Shown here: positions 24,547 to 34,717 of the stretch, piece after piece
Layout of the letters: every line of letters starts with the position of its first letter
Position numbering within the stretch: position 1 is the stretch's first letter
NCBI GenBank assembly: GCA_964609155.1
Contig: CAZSRF010000002.1
Location: 1-64,000, forward strand
DNA length: 64,000 bases
Direction: 5' to 3'
Source: JAGOUU01 sp964609155
Lineage (GTDB): Bacteria > Pseudomonadota > Gammaproteobacteria > JAGOUU01
The notes under the pieces: generated by a model
The model's input: the letters and a program-made list of their open reading frames with translations, nothing else
Told to the model about the DNA's origin: nothing
Databases searched by the model: none
Made by a program: the position numbers and the translations under genes

Positions 24547-27238
24547 TTTTGATTTATGTAAATATCAACAAGGGTTAAATAATAATAGTGTATTATTAGT
24601 TCCTAACCAAAGGCTTGCTCGTAAATTGATAAGCTACACTTTTGAACAGCAATGTATTGCTAAGTCTATTGAGGTTATAACAGGCTTTAGTATATATTCT
24701 CTAAGTGATTTTGTTGATTATATTTATAATATTATCTACGAATCTGGACGTATTGAGGATTCAAAGTATCTTTTAAATGCATGGCAAAGAGAAGTAATAT
24801 TTAAAAATATTATTGAAAATTATGTTCGTGAAGATAATAAGTTTAGTCATGTTGTGTCTCCATCAATTTATAAAAAAGTACTATCGGCATGGCAAATTCA
24901 AAAACAGTGGAATGTTCCTCATGATTTTCTAACCACACCAAGTCCAGAAATAGAGCTGTTTAACATTTGGACAAAAGAATATAAAGATATATTAAATCAA
25001 TCACAATACAGTGATCCGGATGATAAAATTGTTCTAACTGTTTCTGCTTTAAATAAAGATCTATTGAGACTGTTAAATATTGATAATATTGATCTCTATG
25101 GGTTTGATGATTTATCGCCTGTTTATAGAAACTTCTTTGATAAACTAGAGCAGGATTCTGTTCATATTAGATATATTGATAATATAAATATTAATTCTGA
25201 TCTAAAATCTAATTTCAAATTGCATGAAGCACATGATATTGAAGATGAGTTTGATAAACTTTCTGATTGGGCTTTACACCATTATGAACAAGGTACTAAT
25301 GACGTAGGTATCATTGTTCCAAATTTAACTCAGCATCGCCAGTTAATTAGCAGAAAATTTAGCGAGAAATTCATTTGTCGTGATGCTTGGAACATATCTG
25401 GTGGTGAGCCTTTGTTAGATATACCTGTAATAAAAGTAGCAATATTATTATTAGATATTCTTAATTACGCAAGCAGTTTGTATGTAGAAAAATTGAATTC
25501 AACAATTAAAATTCAAAGTGTAATTTATTTATTACAATCTAGTTATTACTTGAAAAATGCCCAGAATAAATCAGCAGTTAATATTAAATCTCAAGTTCAT
25601 GATTTAATTTTTTTGCTGCAAAGAGATGGCTATAAAGAGTTAACAATCAAAGACTTTATTTATCACATTGGAAAAATAAATAAATCGTTTATTGATAATA
25701 TTATTCATCAAAAAATACAAGCATTGCAATTACCTAGTGCTTGGGCTAAAAATATTTGGGTTCTACTAGCTAATCTCGGTTGGCCAGTTGGTGAAGCTAA
25801 TAAGATAAATAGCCTAGAATATCAAGCTATTATGCAGTTGCAAAAATGTTGTTATAGACTGTCTGAGCTTGATAAACTTCTTGGTTCTGTAAGCTTTAAT
25901 AAAATATGCGTTGAATTAAAAAATCTTTTACAAGACGTACCATTCCAAATAGAGACTAACAAAAATTCAATAGATATATTAGGCATGCTAGAAGGTGCTG
26001 GTTTATTTTATAATAAACTATGGATTGCTAATTTAACAAGTGATATATGGCCAATGCCACCAGATCCCAATCCATTTATAGCGATTGATTTGCAAAGAAA
26101 ATATAATCTACCTCATTCAACTGTTGAACGTGAGTTTGAGTATGCAAAAAAATTGACTCGTAGATATCTCACAAGTTCTAAAGATATTATTATTAGCTAT
26201 AATAAATTTGATGGTGAAAAAGAAAATAATTTTAGCTTTTTATTGGATTCCGAGCAATCTTTAAAGCTGGAAATTGAACTAGAGAATAAAGATAAAAATT
26301 ATCTACCTGATCTAAAAATAAATATTAATCAAGATTTTTCGGGTCCAGCAATTGAAAATAGTCACATAAAAAACGGCGTAAAAGCTTTATCGTTACAGAT
26401 TACATGTCCATTTAGAGCTTTTGCTGAAATACGATTAAATGCAGTAAGTATAAAAAACTTAGATATAGGTCCTGCGGCTTGGTTACGTGGGCAGGTGATC
26501 CATGACGTATTGCAATATTTTTATATTGACTATAATACTAAATCAAAAATTGTAAATTTATATGCTGATCAAGAAAATTATAAAAGCTATCTTAATGATT
26601 TGATTTTAAAATCCTTAATGAAATACAGGATTAAATATTTTAATATTTATAAATTAGGTATTGTAAAATTAGAACAAGAGGTTATTTATAATATAATCAA
26701 TCCTTTTATTGCGTTAGATATTCAGCGCCAAGAGTTTACAGTTATTAGTGTTGAAGAAAACTGTTTTTTTAAGTTAGATAGTGTTCAATTTAATGTAAGA
26801 GTAGATAGAATAGACAGAATAGATAGAGTAGTTAAAATAGATAATATAAATAATAGAGAACAAGAGAATCAAATAGTTATTATAGACTACAAAACATCAA
26901 CTCAGAATATTAACAATTTATTTAAAGAAGAACTAACAGAGCCGCAATTGCCGATTTATCTGTTTTTAGATAAGCACACAGATACGCAAGCAGTAATATT
27001 TGCAGAATTATTATATCAACACGCTAGTTATAAAGGCATTGGTAGTGATAAAATATTTGACGGATGTGTTAAGATAGACGAGTGGGATAAATTAAAAAAT
27101 AAATGGTATGATCTTCTAAAGACATCAGCTTTAAGTTTTGCTAATGGTGAAGCAAAAAGACAGCCTTTGAATCTTGAAGCCACATGTCGCACATGCCATT
27201 TATCTGGGCTTTGCCGTAAGGATGAGGTATGGCATTAA
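24536..27238 (+). CDS. AddB-like DNA repair protein with C-terminal PD-(D/E)XK nuclease domain
   Basis: The 900-residue protein is the gammaproteobacterial AddB-like partner of an AddA/UvrD-like helicase. The N-terminus VLLVPNQRLARKLISY lies where a Walker A motif would be but lacks GK, so the helicase half is inactive. The C-terminal nuclease domain shows KALSLQITCPFRAFAEIRL, the LRGQVIHDVLQYF helix, VRVDRID with IVIIDYKTS (catalytic Asp/Lys) and the CRTCHLSGLC cysteines that, with CPFRAF, probably hold an iron-sulfur cluster. A micro-repeat (DRIDRIDR) precedes the active site. Starts at GTG overlapping the antiporter gene; overlaps the next gene by 10 bp. Confidence 0.85.
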   Translation: MVPNFDLCKYQQGLNNNSVLLVPNQRLARKLISYTFEQQCIAKSIEVITGFSIYSLSDFVDYIYNIIYESGRIEDSKYLLNAWQREVIFKNIIENYVREDNKFSHVVSPSIYKKVLSAWQIQKQWNVPHDFLTTPSPEIELFNIWTKEYKDILNQSQYSDPDDKIVLTVSALNKDLLRLLNIDNIDLYGFDDLSPVYRNFFDKLEQDSVHIRYIDNININSDLKSNFKLHEAHDIEDEFDKLSDWALHHYEQGTNDVGIIVPNLTQHRQLISRKFSEKFICRDAWNISGGEPLLDIPVIKVAILLLDILNYASSLYVEKLNSTIKIQSVIYLLQSSYYLKNAQNKSAVNIKSQVHDLIFLLQRDGYKELTIKDFIYHIGKINKSFIDNIIHQKIQALQLPSAWAKNIWVLLANLGWPVGEANKINSLEYQAIMQLQKCCYRLSELDKLLGSVSFNKICVELKNLLQDVPFQIETNKNSIDILGMLEGAGLFYNKLWIANLTSDIWPMPPDPNPFIAIDLQRKYNLPHSTVEREFEYAKKLTRRYLTSSKDIIISYNKFDGEKENNFSFLLDSEQSLKLEIELENKDKNYLPDLKININQDFSGPAIENSHIKNGVKALSLQITCPFRAFAEIRLNAVSIKNLDIGPAAWLRGQVIHDVLQYFYIDYNTKSKIVNLYADQENYKSYLNDLILKSLMKYRIKYFNIYKLGIVKLEQEVIYNIINPFIALDIQRQEFTVISVEENCFFKLDSVQFNVRVDRIDRIDRVVKIDNINNREQENQIVIIDYKTSTQNINNLFKEELTEPQLPIYLFLDKHTDTQAVIFAELLYQHASYKGIGSDKIFDGCVKIDEWDKLKNKWYDLLKTSALSFANGEAKRQPLNLEATCRTCHLSGLCRKDEVWH

Positions 27239-30200
27239 ATAAAGTTAGTGATGAAGAATCTCGTACAAAAGCCCTTAATCCAATCAAATCATATATAGTC
27301 CAAGCTCCAGCAGGTTCTGGGAAAACTGAGCTTTTAACACAACGGGTCTTGCATCTTTTAGCAACCGTAAATAAACCAGAGGAAATTGTTGCATTAACAT
27401 TTACTAAAAAAGCCGCCTCTGAAATGAAATCTCGTATTATCGATGCGCTGCTAACAGGCAATAGTTCAGTTGTTCAAAAAATAATAAATCGTGACAAAAG
27501 TCTGGGATGGAATTTATTAAAAAACCCTAATAGACTAAATATAATGACCATTGATGCATTATGTGCAAAAATAGTGCATAAAATGCCAGTGTTGTCAAAG
27601 ATTGGAACTAGTGTTTCTATTTGTGATAACCCTGATGTTTATTATAAGCAGGCCGTGTATGAATTATTTAAATTAGTTAATACCAATATTGAGCTTGATA
27701 CACAAAAAGATTGGATAAATAATTTAAAAATTTTATTCAAGCATTTTGGTGGTAGTTACACTAAGTTGCAAAATTTTTTGTTATCAATGTTGTATAAGCG
27801 CGATCAATGGTTACCTTATTTATCTTATTTAAAAGATAAAGATGATTATGCAAAATATGAATATATTAGTGCGGCATTTGACAAATTAGCCAGCGATGTA
27901 ATTCTTAATATAGAAAATAAAATTCCTCTAGATATTAAAACAGAACTAGGGGATATATTAAATTATGCTTCTGATAATTTGATTCAATCATTAGATAATC
28001 ACGGTATTAATCAACAGTGTATTATTGATTTTCATTCAAGTAATACTGCCTATTGGCAGGCGGTGGCCATCTTATTGTTTACACAAGATGAGTCACTTAG
28101 TTTTAGAAAAACCATTGATAAGAGATTAGGATTTATTGCTAAAGGTTCAGAGAAAAAAAAGTTATTGGATATTATTTCTGACTTAAATAGAAATCATGAT
28201 TTAGATGATTTGCTTGATAGCTTTGCTTTATTAAAAAAACTTCCGAAGTCAACTTATAGCCTGGAGAACTGGGAGCTTTTAGTTACGCTTGCTAATGTCT
28301 TAATATTATTAGAAGCGGAATTAAGAATTATATTTAGAAAAAATAATACTACTGATTTTCAAGGTGTGAGCCAAGGTGCCATTTATGCCTTAGGTGATAT
28401 AGGTGGTGATACAGATGGTATAACTGATATAGGTTTATGGCTGGATTATAAAATCAAACATATCTTGGTTGATGAGTTTCAAGATACTTCTTATATTCAA
28501 TATCAATTGCTTTGCAAATTAACAGCTGGATGGGATGGTTCGGAAGATAGAACATTATTTTTAGTAGGCGATCCTATGCAATCTATTTATAAATTTCGTC
28601 AAGCTGATGTAAGTTTATTTTTACGAGTTATTCACAATGGAGTTGGGGACGTACAATTAGAATATTTACGATTGTCTAAAAATTTTAGATCAGAACAACA
28701 GATTGTAAATTGGGTAAATACAAAATTTATTCATATCTTACCTAAAGGTTCTAATATGATTTTTGGTGCCATAAAATATAGCTCTTCAGAACCAACTAGA
28801 GAGTTGAATCAGGAGTTTTCACCGAAGTTATATGTTTTTGATCGTAATGATGAGCAATCTGAAAATAATTTCATTATTGAACATGTTAAACGCATTATTA
28901 GTTTAAATCAAAAAGATGCACCAAGTATAGCAATATTAGTGCGTAACAGAACAAGAGTAATTGAGCTTATCCGTGCATTTAAAAATAATAGGTTAAAATT
29001 TAATGCGATAGATATTGAATTATTATCTGATAAAATGGTAATACAGGATCTATTATCTTTAACATGTGCTATCTTAAATTTTTCAGATCGTACAGCGTGG
29101 TATAGCGTATTGCGAGCTCCATGGTGTGGCCTTAGTTTAAAAGATTTGTATTTATTGCATTTTGGGAACAGTAATAAAAATATTATTGAAATTTTACATG
29201 AAGATTTTCATGATTGTGGTTTAAGTGATTATTCGAAAAAAAAACTAAATAATCTTTTGTTTGTGTTGCGTAACGTACAAAGAAATTTATATAAAATTAA
29301 TTTTTATAAGATAATTGAACAAGCTTGGTACTCTCTAGGGGGCAATCTTATATATAATTCTGAGCAGGATATTTTAGATGCTAAGCAGTATTTTGATCTT
29401 TTATTTAGGCTCGAAGAGTCGAACTATATTACAGATATCAATCAGTTGTTGGTTGAAGTTTCTCGATTGTACTCAGGAAGTAAAATACGATCAGAGCATG
29501 AGGGTTCAGTTTATAATATAGAAATCATGACGATACATAAATCAAAAGGTTTACAGTTTGATTATGTTATATTACCTTATTTGGATCAATCCGCAAAGAT
29601 TAGCGAGCATGAAATGTTAGCCTGGCAGACTTATCATGCTGATAATTTCGATGGTATTATGCTTGCACCATATTATATAAAAGATCATGAACAGGCTGAA
29701 TTTTATCAAACTTTACGTTACATAGAAAAGCAGAAAGAAAGTTATGAATTAGCCAGGCTGTTATATGTAGCGGTAACCCGAGCAAAAAAAAGCTGCATTT
29801 TTACTGCAAGTTGTGATTTAGACAAGGGTAAATCGGTTGAAGACATAAAAGCTACAAGCACCTCAATGTTATGTAAAATTCTTGATAAACTTAACTTTGA
29901 GGAAGTTGTTTTTTCAGATATAACCAAAGCAGATAATACTAATATTAAATATGATGCTGATAATATAAATAATAACCAGTTGTATAAATATATAGATCCT
30001 AGTACATATTCTTCCGAGGCAATAATAAATAGCAATTCTAAAGAGCTGTACTCTGAGTATTTACGAGTTAAAACTCGTGATATGTTTCCTCGAGAATTGC
30101 CAAATGATAATCCCACTACTTATGAGTTAAAAGATGATTCCCAGAGGTTAATCGGGGTGTTTGTTCACAAAATGCTATATAACATAGTAAAAAAATATAT

Positions 30201-30651
30201 TAATATTAATGTACCTGATTGGTTAGATAAAAAAATTTTAACTGTTTGGCGTAATAGTTTATTAAACATGGGAATGCCTTTGAATAATCTTAATAAGGCT
30301 CTCGATATAATTGTTCAAGCAATTAATAATGTTGTAGATGATGGTGTTGGTCAATGGATTATCAGTGATTATCAAACCAGCTTTGCTGAAAAAGATTTTT
30401 TTTATTACCACAAGCAAGAACTCAAAAAGTCAGTTATTGATAGATTATTTATTGATAAGAAAATTATTTGGATAATTGATTATAAGCTTGGTAATACAGA
30501 TGAAGACTTTAAGAGACAGTTGAGTCATTATGAGTATTTAGTTAAAAGTTATTTTAAAGACATTATTTGTACTCAAAACTTAACGGTAAAATCTGCATTA
30601 TATTATCCATTAACTAAAGAATTTGTTTGTGATATAAAATGTCCAGTATAA
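27229..30651 (+). CDS. AddA-like UvrD/REP helicase-nuclease
   Basis: An ATP-driven SF1 helicase with a C-terminal nuclease, likely to process double-strand ends together with the AddB-like protein, in place of RecBCD. The 1140 residues show Walker A QAPAGSGKTELLTQR, ALTFTKKAASEM (motif Ia), the DEFQDTSYIQY box (motif II), VGDPMQSIYKFRQADV (III), MTIHKSKGLQFDYVILP (V) and LLYVAVTRAKK (VI). The C-terminal PD-(D/E)XK segment is recognisable by GVFVHKMLYNIV and IIDYKLGN. It is translationally coupled to the gene before it. Confidence 0.9.
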   Translation: MALNKVSDEESRTKALNPIKSYIVQAPAGSGKTELLTQRVLHLLATVNKPEEIVALTFTKKAASEMKSRIIDALLTGNSSVVQKIINRDKSLGWNLLKNPNRLNIMTIDALCAKIVHKMPVLSKIGTSVSICDNPDVYYKQAVYELFKLVNTNIELDTQKDWINNLKILFKHFGGSYTKLQNFLLSMLYKRDQWLPYLSYLKDKDDYAKYEYISAAFDKLASDVILNIENKIPLDIKTELGDILNYASDNLIQSLDNHGINQQCIIDFHSSNTAYWQAVAILLFTQDESLSFRKTIDKRLGFIAKGSEKKKLLDIISDLNRNHDLDDLLDSFALLKKLPKSTYSLENWELLVTLANVLILLEAELRIIFRKNNTTDFQGVSQGAIYALGDIGGDTDGITDIGLWLDYKIKHILVDEFQDTSYIQYQLLCKLTAGWDGSEDRTLFLVGDPMQSIYKFRQADVSLFLRVIHNGVGDVQLEYLRLSKNFRSEQQIVNWVNTKFIHILPKGSNMIFGAIKYSSSEPTRELNQEFSPKLYVFDRNDEQSENNFIIEHVKRIISLNQKDAPSIAILVRNRTRVIELIRAFKNNRLKFNAIDIELLSDKMVIQDLLSLTCAILNFSDRTAWYSVLRAPWCGLSLKDLYLLHFGNSNKNIIEILHEDFHDCGLSDYSKKKLNNLLFVLRNVQRNLYKINFYKIIEQAWYSLGGNLIYNSEQDILDAKQYFDLLFRLEESNYITDINQLLVEVSRLYSGSKIRSEHEGSVYNIEIMTIHKSKGLQFDYVILPYLDQSAKISEHEMLAWQTYHADNFDGIMLAPYYIKDHEQAEFYQTLRYIEKQKESYELARLLYVAVTRAKKSCIFTASCDLDKGKSVEDIKATSTSMLCKILDKLNFEEVVFSDITKADNTNIKYDADNINNNQLYKYIDPSTYSSEAIINSNSKELYSEYLRVKTRDMFPRELPNDNPTTYELKDDSQRLIGVFVHKMLYNIVKKYININVPDWLDKKILTVWRNSLLNMGMPLNNLNKALDIIVQAINNVVDDGVGQWIISDYQTSFAEKDFFYYHKQELKKSVIDRLFIDKKIIWIIDYKLGNTDEDFKRQLSHYEYLVKSYFKDIICTQNLTVKSALYYPLTKEFVCDIKCPV

Positions 30652-30711
30652 TTATTTGTGATAAGTTGGTTGGTTTAATTTACCAAATAATAATATTTTT
30701 GATAAGAATTG

Positions 30712-30734
30712 TACTAAAAAATGATTTTTTAGTA
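30712..30734. terminator. Possible terminator hairpin after the AddA-like gene
   Basis: TACTAAAAAA and its complement TTTTTTAGTA flank a three-base loop, a perfect 10-bp stem made mostly of A-T pairs, with As on one side and Ts on the other. It lies between the AddA-like gene and the next gene. It could act as a terminator in either direction, but the stem is weak. Confidence 0.4.
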
Positions 30735-30780
30735 TGGTTTACTATACTTTAAAAAAAGTAATATAAAGGATAGTTAAAGT

Positions 30781-31764
30781 ATGCGAAACCTAACCAGCTT
30801 ATCAACTAGTAATATACATAGCACTTTTAATTTAGCAGGTGTTCTTTCATTCATTTCTATTATTCTTACACTTGTAATTATTTACTTAAGTATTAACAAA
30901 GTATGGATACGCAAACATGAACAGGAAGTGGCGGATTCAGTCTCCATATTTGCTACTTTACTAGCTTTATTTCAGTCTGTTATTGGATTGGTGGTTGCCT
31001 TGCTTAATTATAGTTATGATGATAGCTTGTTGGGAATGATTTGGATAATTGTAGGTATTGCCTATTTGTTTATAGCACTTGGTCTATGGGTAAATAATGG
31101 ACTTACTTTTAGGCATAAGGTGATGCGGGCATTAAAAATGGAAAAAAGTGAATCTTCAGCAATGCTAAAAAATCTTATACAGAATGTCAGCATTGAAAAG
31201 GTATTCAGAATTATCTGTACATTAGCATTAGCTGATCGAGAGCTACAAAAGGAAGAAGTAAAGTTATTAAAAGAATTTGCAAATAATTACAACGTAGATT
31301 ATGAAAATATTATTAATAGTATTTCTAAAGATATTGAAAAGGAAAGCACTACGGATATTATTAATAATTTAAAAAATGATATTCAGAGTTATATTAATAC
31401 TTCACCACCAAAGCATGTAGTTGTCTGGTTGCATGATCTTATTGAAAAAATTGTAAAAGCTGACGGGCGTGTAAGTGAAGAGGAATCAGTAGTCTCAGAA
31501 GAAATTGCTGGTACTATAACGACTTATTTGTCGGACGGTAAAATTAAACCTCCAAAATATTATTTAATTTTATTACCACAGGATAAACTCGATGAAGAGT
31601 CTATTCTTAGAGTTAATCAGAACTTGGTTAAGTCCGAAGAATCAATTTTTGGTAGTAAAATGGCGTATATTATAGATAGCTTTTATTCGCAAAAGTTTGC
31701 TGAAATTATTCGTGAGGACTATGTAAGATTATATAAATGCGCAGTTACTATTGAAAAATTTTAA
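30781..31764 (+). CDS. Membrane protein with TerB-like helical domain
   Basis: The 327 residues have three hydrophobic segments in the first 110 (VLSFISIILTLVIIYLSI; a LLALFQSVIGLVVALLNY segment; LGMIWIIVGIAYLFIALGLWV). A cytosolic helical domain follows in which FRIICTLALADRELQKEEVKLL and DLIEKIVKADGRVSEEESVV are the two acidic signatures of TerB-like folds (A-D-G/R-x-x-x-E-E). TerB-type domains occur in tellurite-resistance and phage-defence gene sets, but no other ter gene is nearby, so a specific role is not supported. An AAAGGA Shine-Dalgarno precedes the ATG. Confidence 0.6.
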   Translation: MRNLTSLSTSNIHSTFNLAGVLSFISIILTLVIIYLSINKVWIRKHEQEVADSVSIFATLLALFQSVIGLVVALLNYSYDDSLLGMIWIIVGIAYLFIALGLWVNNGLTFRHKVMRALKMEKSESSAMLKNLIQNVSIEKVFRIICTLALADRELQKEEVKLLKEFANNYNVDYENIINSISKDIEKESTTDIINNLKNDIQSYINTSPPKHVVVWLHDLIEKIVKADGRVSEEESVVSEEIAGTITTYLSDGKIKPPKYYLILLPQDKLDEESILRVNQNLVKSEESIFGSKMAYIIDSFYSQKFAEIIREDYVRLYKCAVTIEKF

Positions 31765-31779
31765 GTTAAAGATTCGCTC

Positions 31780-31826
31780 AAACCCAAATATTATCATTGC
31801 AAATTGCAATGACAATATTTTGGTTT
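31780..31826. terminator. Long hairpin between converging genes
   Basis: AAACCCAAATATT-A-TCATTGCAA pairs with TTGCAATGA-C-AATATTTTGGTTT over a very short loop. A perfect 9-bp core is extended by two further blocks. It lies between the TerB-like gene and a gene on the opposite strand, the place for a bidirectional terminator, although no clear run of Ts follows. Confidence 0.5.
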
Positions 31827-31872
31827 CAATCCTGACTGTTTATGTAGCTGATGACAGCATGGAGTTTGTTGA

Positions 31873-32481
31873 TTAACGCAAATAAACGTTAAATACATCT
31901 GTATCACAGCGCGTTAATTCTTCATCTTCTCTTTCATCAGAATCACACGGACCATGAGCTGTTGCACCACCACCAATTCCTTCATAAAGATTTACTGAAT
32001 GTACTGAATGCGTAGTAGACCCATATAATCTATCACAGCTACTTGGTTCTAAAGGTACAGCTGATGCGTCTGCAGCTACAGCTGAAGTATGTGAACGTGG
32101 TCTTGCATATGCTATCCGCGTTGCCACAGGTAATGCGAATTTTCTAGATTCTGTGTTATTCCATGAAAGGGATGCTTTATATTTATTAATGACCAACTCT
32201 ACCATATAGGGGGGGATTAATGGTATTGCATCTAATTTTGCTATATTCTTTAAGCTATGTGTCTGTGCCAATAATAGTGTTTCAAAATGAACGAAATGCA
32301 GGTGTAAACATTCTTTCCATAGGTCATATAATGGTTTAAATCTAAGAAGATCTGTTTTATCTGTTGCTTCTAAGCTAGAAAAAAGCTCGTCGTAAGTTAT
32401 TTCTGTTTTGCTAGGAAATACTTCATCCAGAATGGGGGTTGCTATTTCTAGAGTAAAACCGTCGTGGAATTGTAACTTCAT
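31873..32481 (-). CDS. Hypothetical protein with acidic, disordered C-terminus
   Basis: I do not recognise this 202-residue protein. The N-terminal 115 residues should fold (many Leu, Phe and His, e.g. HLHFVHFETLLLAQTH). The last 85 are rich in Ala, Ser, Thr and His and end with an acidic block DEREDEEL 14-20 residues before the C-terminus. Acidic blocks near the C-terminus occur in many Legionella Dot/Icm substrates, so effector status is a weak inference. A good Shine-Dalgarno (GGAGC) precedes the ATG. It is a single gene with no operon partners. Confidence 0.6.
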   Translation of the reverse strand: MKLQFHDGFTLEIATPILDEVFPSKTEITYDELFSSLEATDKTDLLRFKPLYDLWKECLHLHFVHFETLLLAQTHSLKNIAKLDAIPLIPPYMVELVINKYKASLSWNNTESRKFALPVATRIAYARPRSHTSAVAADASAVPLEPSSCDRLYGSTTHSVHSVNLYEGIGGGATAHGPCDSDEREDEELTRCDTDVFNVYLR

Positions 32482-32661
32482 AATTGCTCCATGTTAATTA
32501 AAGGTTTTTTGACCTGTTAAATTCTACCGGAATAATCAGAATATACAAATAGGACTTTTGTTTAGGGGCTACACGCGCGGGAAAGCTGTTGATAATTCCC
32601 CAAGAAAATTAGGCATCTTCAGGAGAATTGCAGGTGAGCGGAGTTAGATCTTAGTCAACTC

Positions 32662-32787
32662 TTACATAGTATAGAGGTAGTAAATTGCACTAGCGACAGC
32701 AATAAGCAAAAGAGCTGTTATAGTTACTCCATCAGAGAAATCATTGGGTCTATTACCGTGTTCATCAAAGTGTTCTTGATTGTTCAT
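32662..32787 (-). CDS. Possible small membrane protein (41 aa)
   Basis: The reading frame encodes a polar start (MNNQEHFDEHGNRPNDFSDG) and one transmembrane helix (VTITALLLIAVASAIYYLYTM), a layout typical of single-span micro-membrane proteins. No clear Shine-Dalgarno is present. Clean topology is the main reason to list it; chance cannot be excluded. Confidence 0.4.
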   Translation of the reverse strand: MNNQEHFDEHGNRPNDFSDGVTITALLLIAVASAIYYLYTM

Positions 32788-32903
32788 AGATTAAGCTTAA
32801 AACAGTTTAAAATTAACTGCTATTGTATCAAATAATTTATATTTAGCATTTATTTTAAAAAAATATTTATCCAGTTGATTTAAAGCCTATCAGAACTATT
32901 AGA

Positions 32904-33014
32904 ACTTACGCAAAAGCTTGTCGTACCGGCCAAAGAGCCAGATCTTGCAGAAAAGATCTCAGTTCTGCGCACTCGCTTGACCGAGACGACAACTTACAGT
33001 TATTCTGCGTAAAT
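32904..33014 (-). repeat. Dispersed repeat, copy B (reverse orientation, full length)
   Basis: About 111 bp bounded by ACTTACGCA at the left and TGCGTAAAT at the right, so the ends are inverted repeats. Its complement matches the copy at 41407-41508 along its length, including CTCGGTCAAGC, GATCTTTT-TGCAAGAT and GGCCGGTA-GACA. Other copies: 18928-18957 (partial) and 62494-62591. Confidence 0.8.
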
Positions 33015-33216
33015 CTTGCCTATAGAGGCCTATCACAAACTTTAAAGAATCACCGGGAGATCAATGGCAGATTAGTGGGAGATTATTGTAAAAAATGGTT
33101 CTACTATGCTAATATAATCAGTATGTTAATTTGATAATTCTGATTTAATATTTCAAGATATAGGCTTAATTCATAAGCTTAAGAGATATATGCAGTCTTT
33201 AAATAAGGGAATATTT

Positions 33217-34668
33217 ATGCTAAAAGAACATAATAAACTAGTCTACAAAATAACTGTTTTTTTTCTCTGCAATTTTTTATTTTCTTATGGACTCTTTTCC
33301 TATGGTGCGACGGCACCTCTACCAGAGTGGACCGATATAATCGAAAAAAACGCTCCTGCGGTGGTTAATATTAGTACTTCTCATAACTACAATAATTTCA
33401 AGAAGCTTATAAAATTACCACCTGAGCTTGAAGGTACACCCCAGGGGGAAATGTTAAAAAAATTCTTTGAAGAGCAAGATGGATCACAAAATCGTGATGA
33501 AACCTTGTCACTAGGTTCTGGGACTGTTTTATCAAAAGATGGTTATATAGTCACTAATCAACATGTTGTTAATAATGCAGATAAAATAATTGTTAAGTTA
33601 TCTGATAAACGAGAATACCCAGCTAAGTTAATTGGTTCAGACAATAGTACTGATTTAGCGTTAATAAAAATAAATGCTAATGATTTGCCTTATGTAACTT
33701 TAGGCGACTCGGATAAACTCAAAGTAGGTGAATGGGTGGTTGCTATTGGTTCGCCTTTTGGTTTTGAGCATTCAGCTACAGCAGGTATAGTCAGTGGCAA
33801 GGCTCGTAGCATAGGCAAAGAACGTTTTGTTCCATTTATACAAACAGATGCAGCTATTAATCCTGGCAATTCAGGAGGCCCCTTGTTTGATATGAATGGC
33901 AATGTAGTTGGGATAAATTCACAAATTTTGAGCAAATCAGGGGGTTACCAAGGACTATCTTTTGCGATTCCATCTAATGTATTAAGAAACGTAGTTAGCC
34001 AATTAAAAGACATAGGTTATGTCTCTCATGGTTGGCTTGGTGTTGCTTTTCAAGAAATGAACTCTGAACTTGCTAAGTCTTTTGGGTTGGATAGAGCTTA
34101 TGGAGCTCTAATTGCCAGTATCGTTGATGATTCTCCAGCGACCCGCGCCGGGCTTGTTGTAGGTGATATTATCTTAAAATTTAATGATGAGACAATATTA
34201 AATGCAACTCAACTCCCTGCCATTGTGGGGAATACAAAACCCGGTATTCAGGCTAAATTATTAGTATTTAGACAAGGCAAACAGATTGAAATGATGATAG
34301 TGATTGGTCAACTTGAACAAGATGAGCTAAAGAAAGCTGAAAATTACAAAGATAAAAACTCAAAAAATAATGAAATTAAATATGATCGCCTAGGTTTAAG
34401 AGTTAGGGAGTTAACAGAATCTGAGCGTACAAAGTTTGGGGTTGTCAAAGGTGGGGTATTTATAACTAAAGTTGACGAAGATGGTTTGGCAGAAAACTTA
34501 GGTTTAACCGAAGGCTTGGTTATTTTAGCATTAAATATGCAGGACATAGCTGATAGTAAAAGTTACGATAATATTGTAAAAAGTCTTATTGCGGATAAAT
34601 GGATTTCTATCTTGGTTAAAAATGATTCTGGCAGTAAGCGTTATTTTGCCTTCAAAATAACTAAATAA
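33217..34668 (+). CDS. Periplasmic serine protease, DegP/HtrA family
   Basis: A trypsin-like envelope quality-control protease. From ATG 33217 it has 483 residues: signal peptide (KITVFFLCNFLFSYGLFSYGATA), protease domain with catalytic triad TNQHVVN (His), STDLALIKI (Asp) and NPGNSGGPLFD (Ser), then two PDZ domains (the first around HGWLGVAFQEM, the second after RLGLRVREL). I chose 33217 because AAGGGAAT lies six bases ahead and the signal peptide then starts properly; ATG 33190 is also possible. It lies just upstream of lepA, as in the mucD-lepA order of other gammaproteobacteria. Confidence 0.93.
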   Translation: MLKEHNKLVYKITVFFLCNFLFSYGLFSYGATAPLPEWTDIIEKNAPAVVNISTSHNYNNFKKLIKLPPELEGTPQGEMLKKFFEEQDGSQNRDETLSLGSGTVLSKDGYIVTNQHVVNNADKIIVKLSDKREYPAKLIGSDNSTDLALIKINANDLPYVTLGDSDKLKVGEWVVAIGSPFGFEHSATAGIVSGKARSIGKERFVPFIQTDAAINPGNSGGPLFDMNGNVVGINSQILSKSGGYQGLSFAIPSNVLRNVVSQLKDIGYVSHGWLGVAFQEMNSELAKSFGLDRAYGALIASIVDDSPATRAGLVVGDIILKFNDETILNATQLPAIVGNTKPGIQAKLLVFRQGKQIEMMIVIGQLEQDELKKAENYKDKNSKNNEIKYDRLGLRVRELTESERTKFGVVKGGVFITKVDEDGLAENLGLTEGLVILALNMQDIADSKSYDNIVKSLIADKWISILVKNDSGSKRYFAFKITK

Positions 34669-34717
34669 CGTGTTATGCTGAGCAAAATTGTAATGACTAT
34701 AGATGTGATCGTAACTA

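Larger units (their letters stand above)
32482..33189. other. Intergenic region with a tiny ORF and a dispersed repeat copy
   Basis: This 708-bp stretch holds a possible 41-codon membrane-peptide gene on the minus strand (32662-32787) and one full copy of the dispersed repeat (32904-33014). I see nothing recognisable in 32482-32660 or 32790-32900. The last 170 bases before the protease gene are AT-rich and should hold its promoter, but no hexamer pair is convincing. Confidence 0.5.

Noticed and set aside
29742..30116. Open frame of 124 codons on the minus strand within the AddA-like gene
   Set aside because: Overlaps helicase motif VI of the real gene on the other strand.
24536..30651. Assignment of the pair as RecB/RecC
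   Set aside because: Sizes, motif order and the cysteine-flanked nuclease domain in the first protein fit the AddB/AddA-like pair, and no recD gene is present.
30781..31764. TerB-like gene as part of a tellurite or phage-defence cluster
   Set aside because: No other ter gene, nuclease or kinase of known defence sets adjoins; the domain call alone does not support it.
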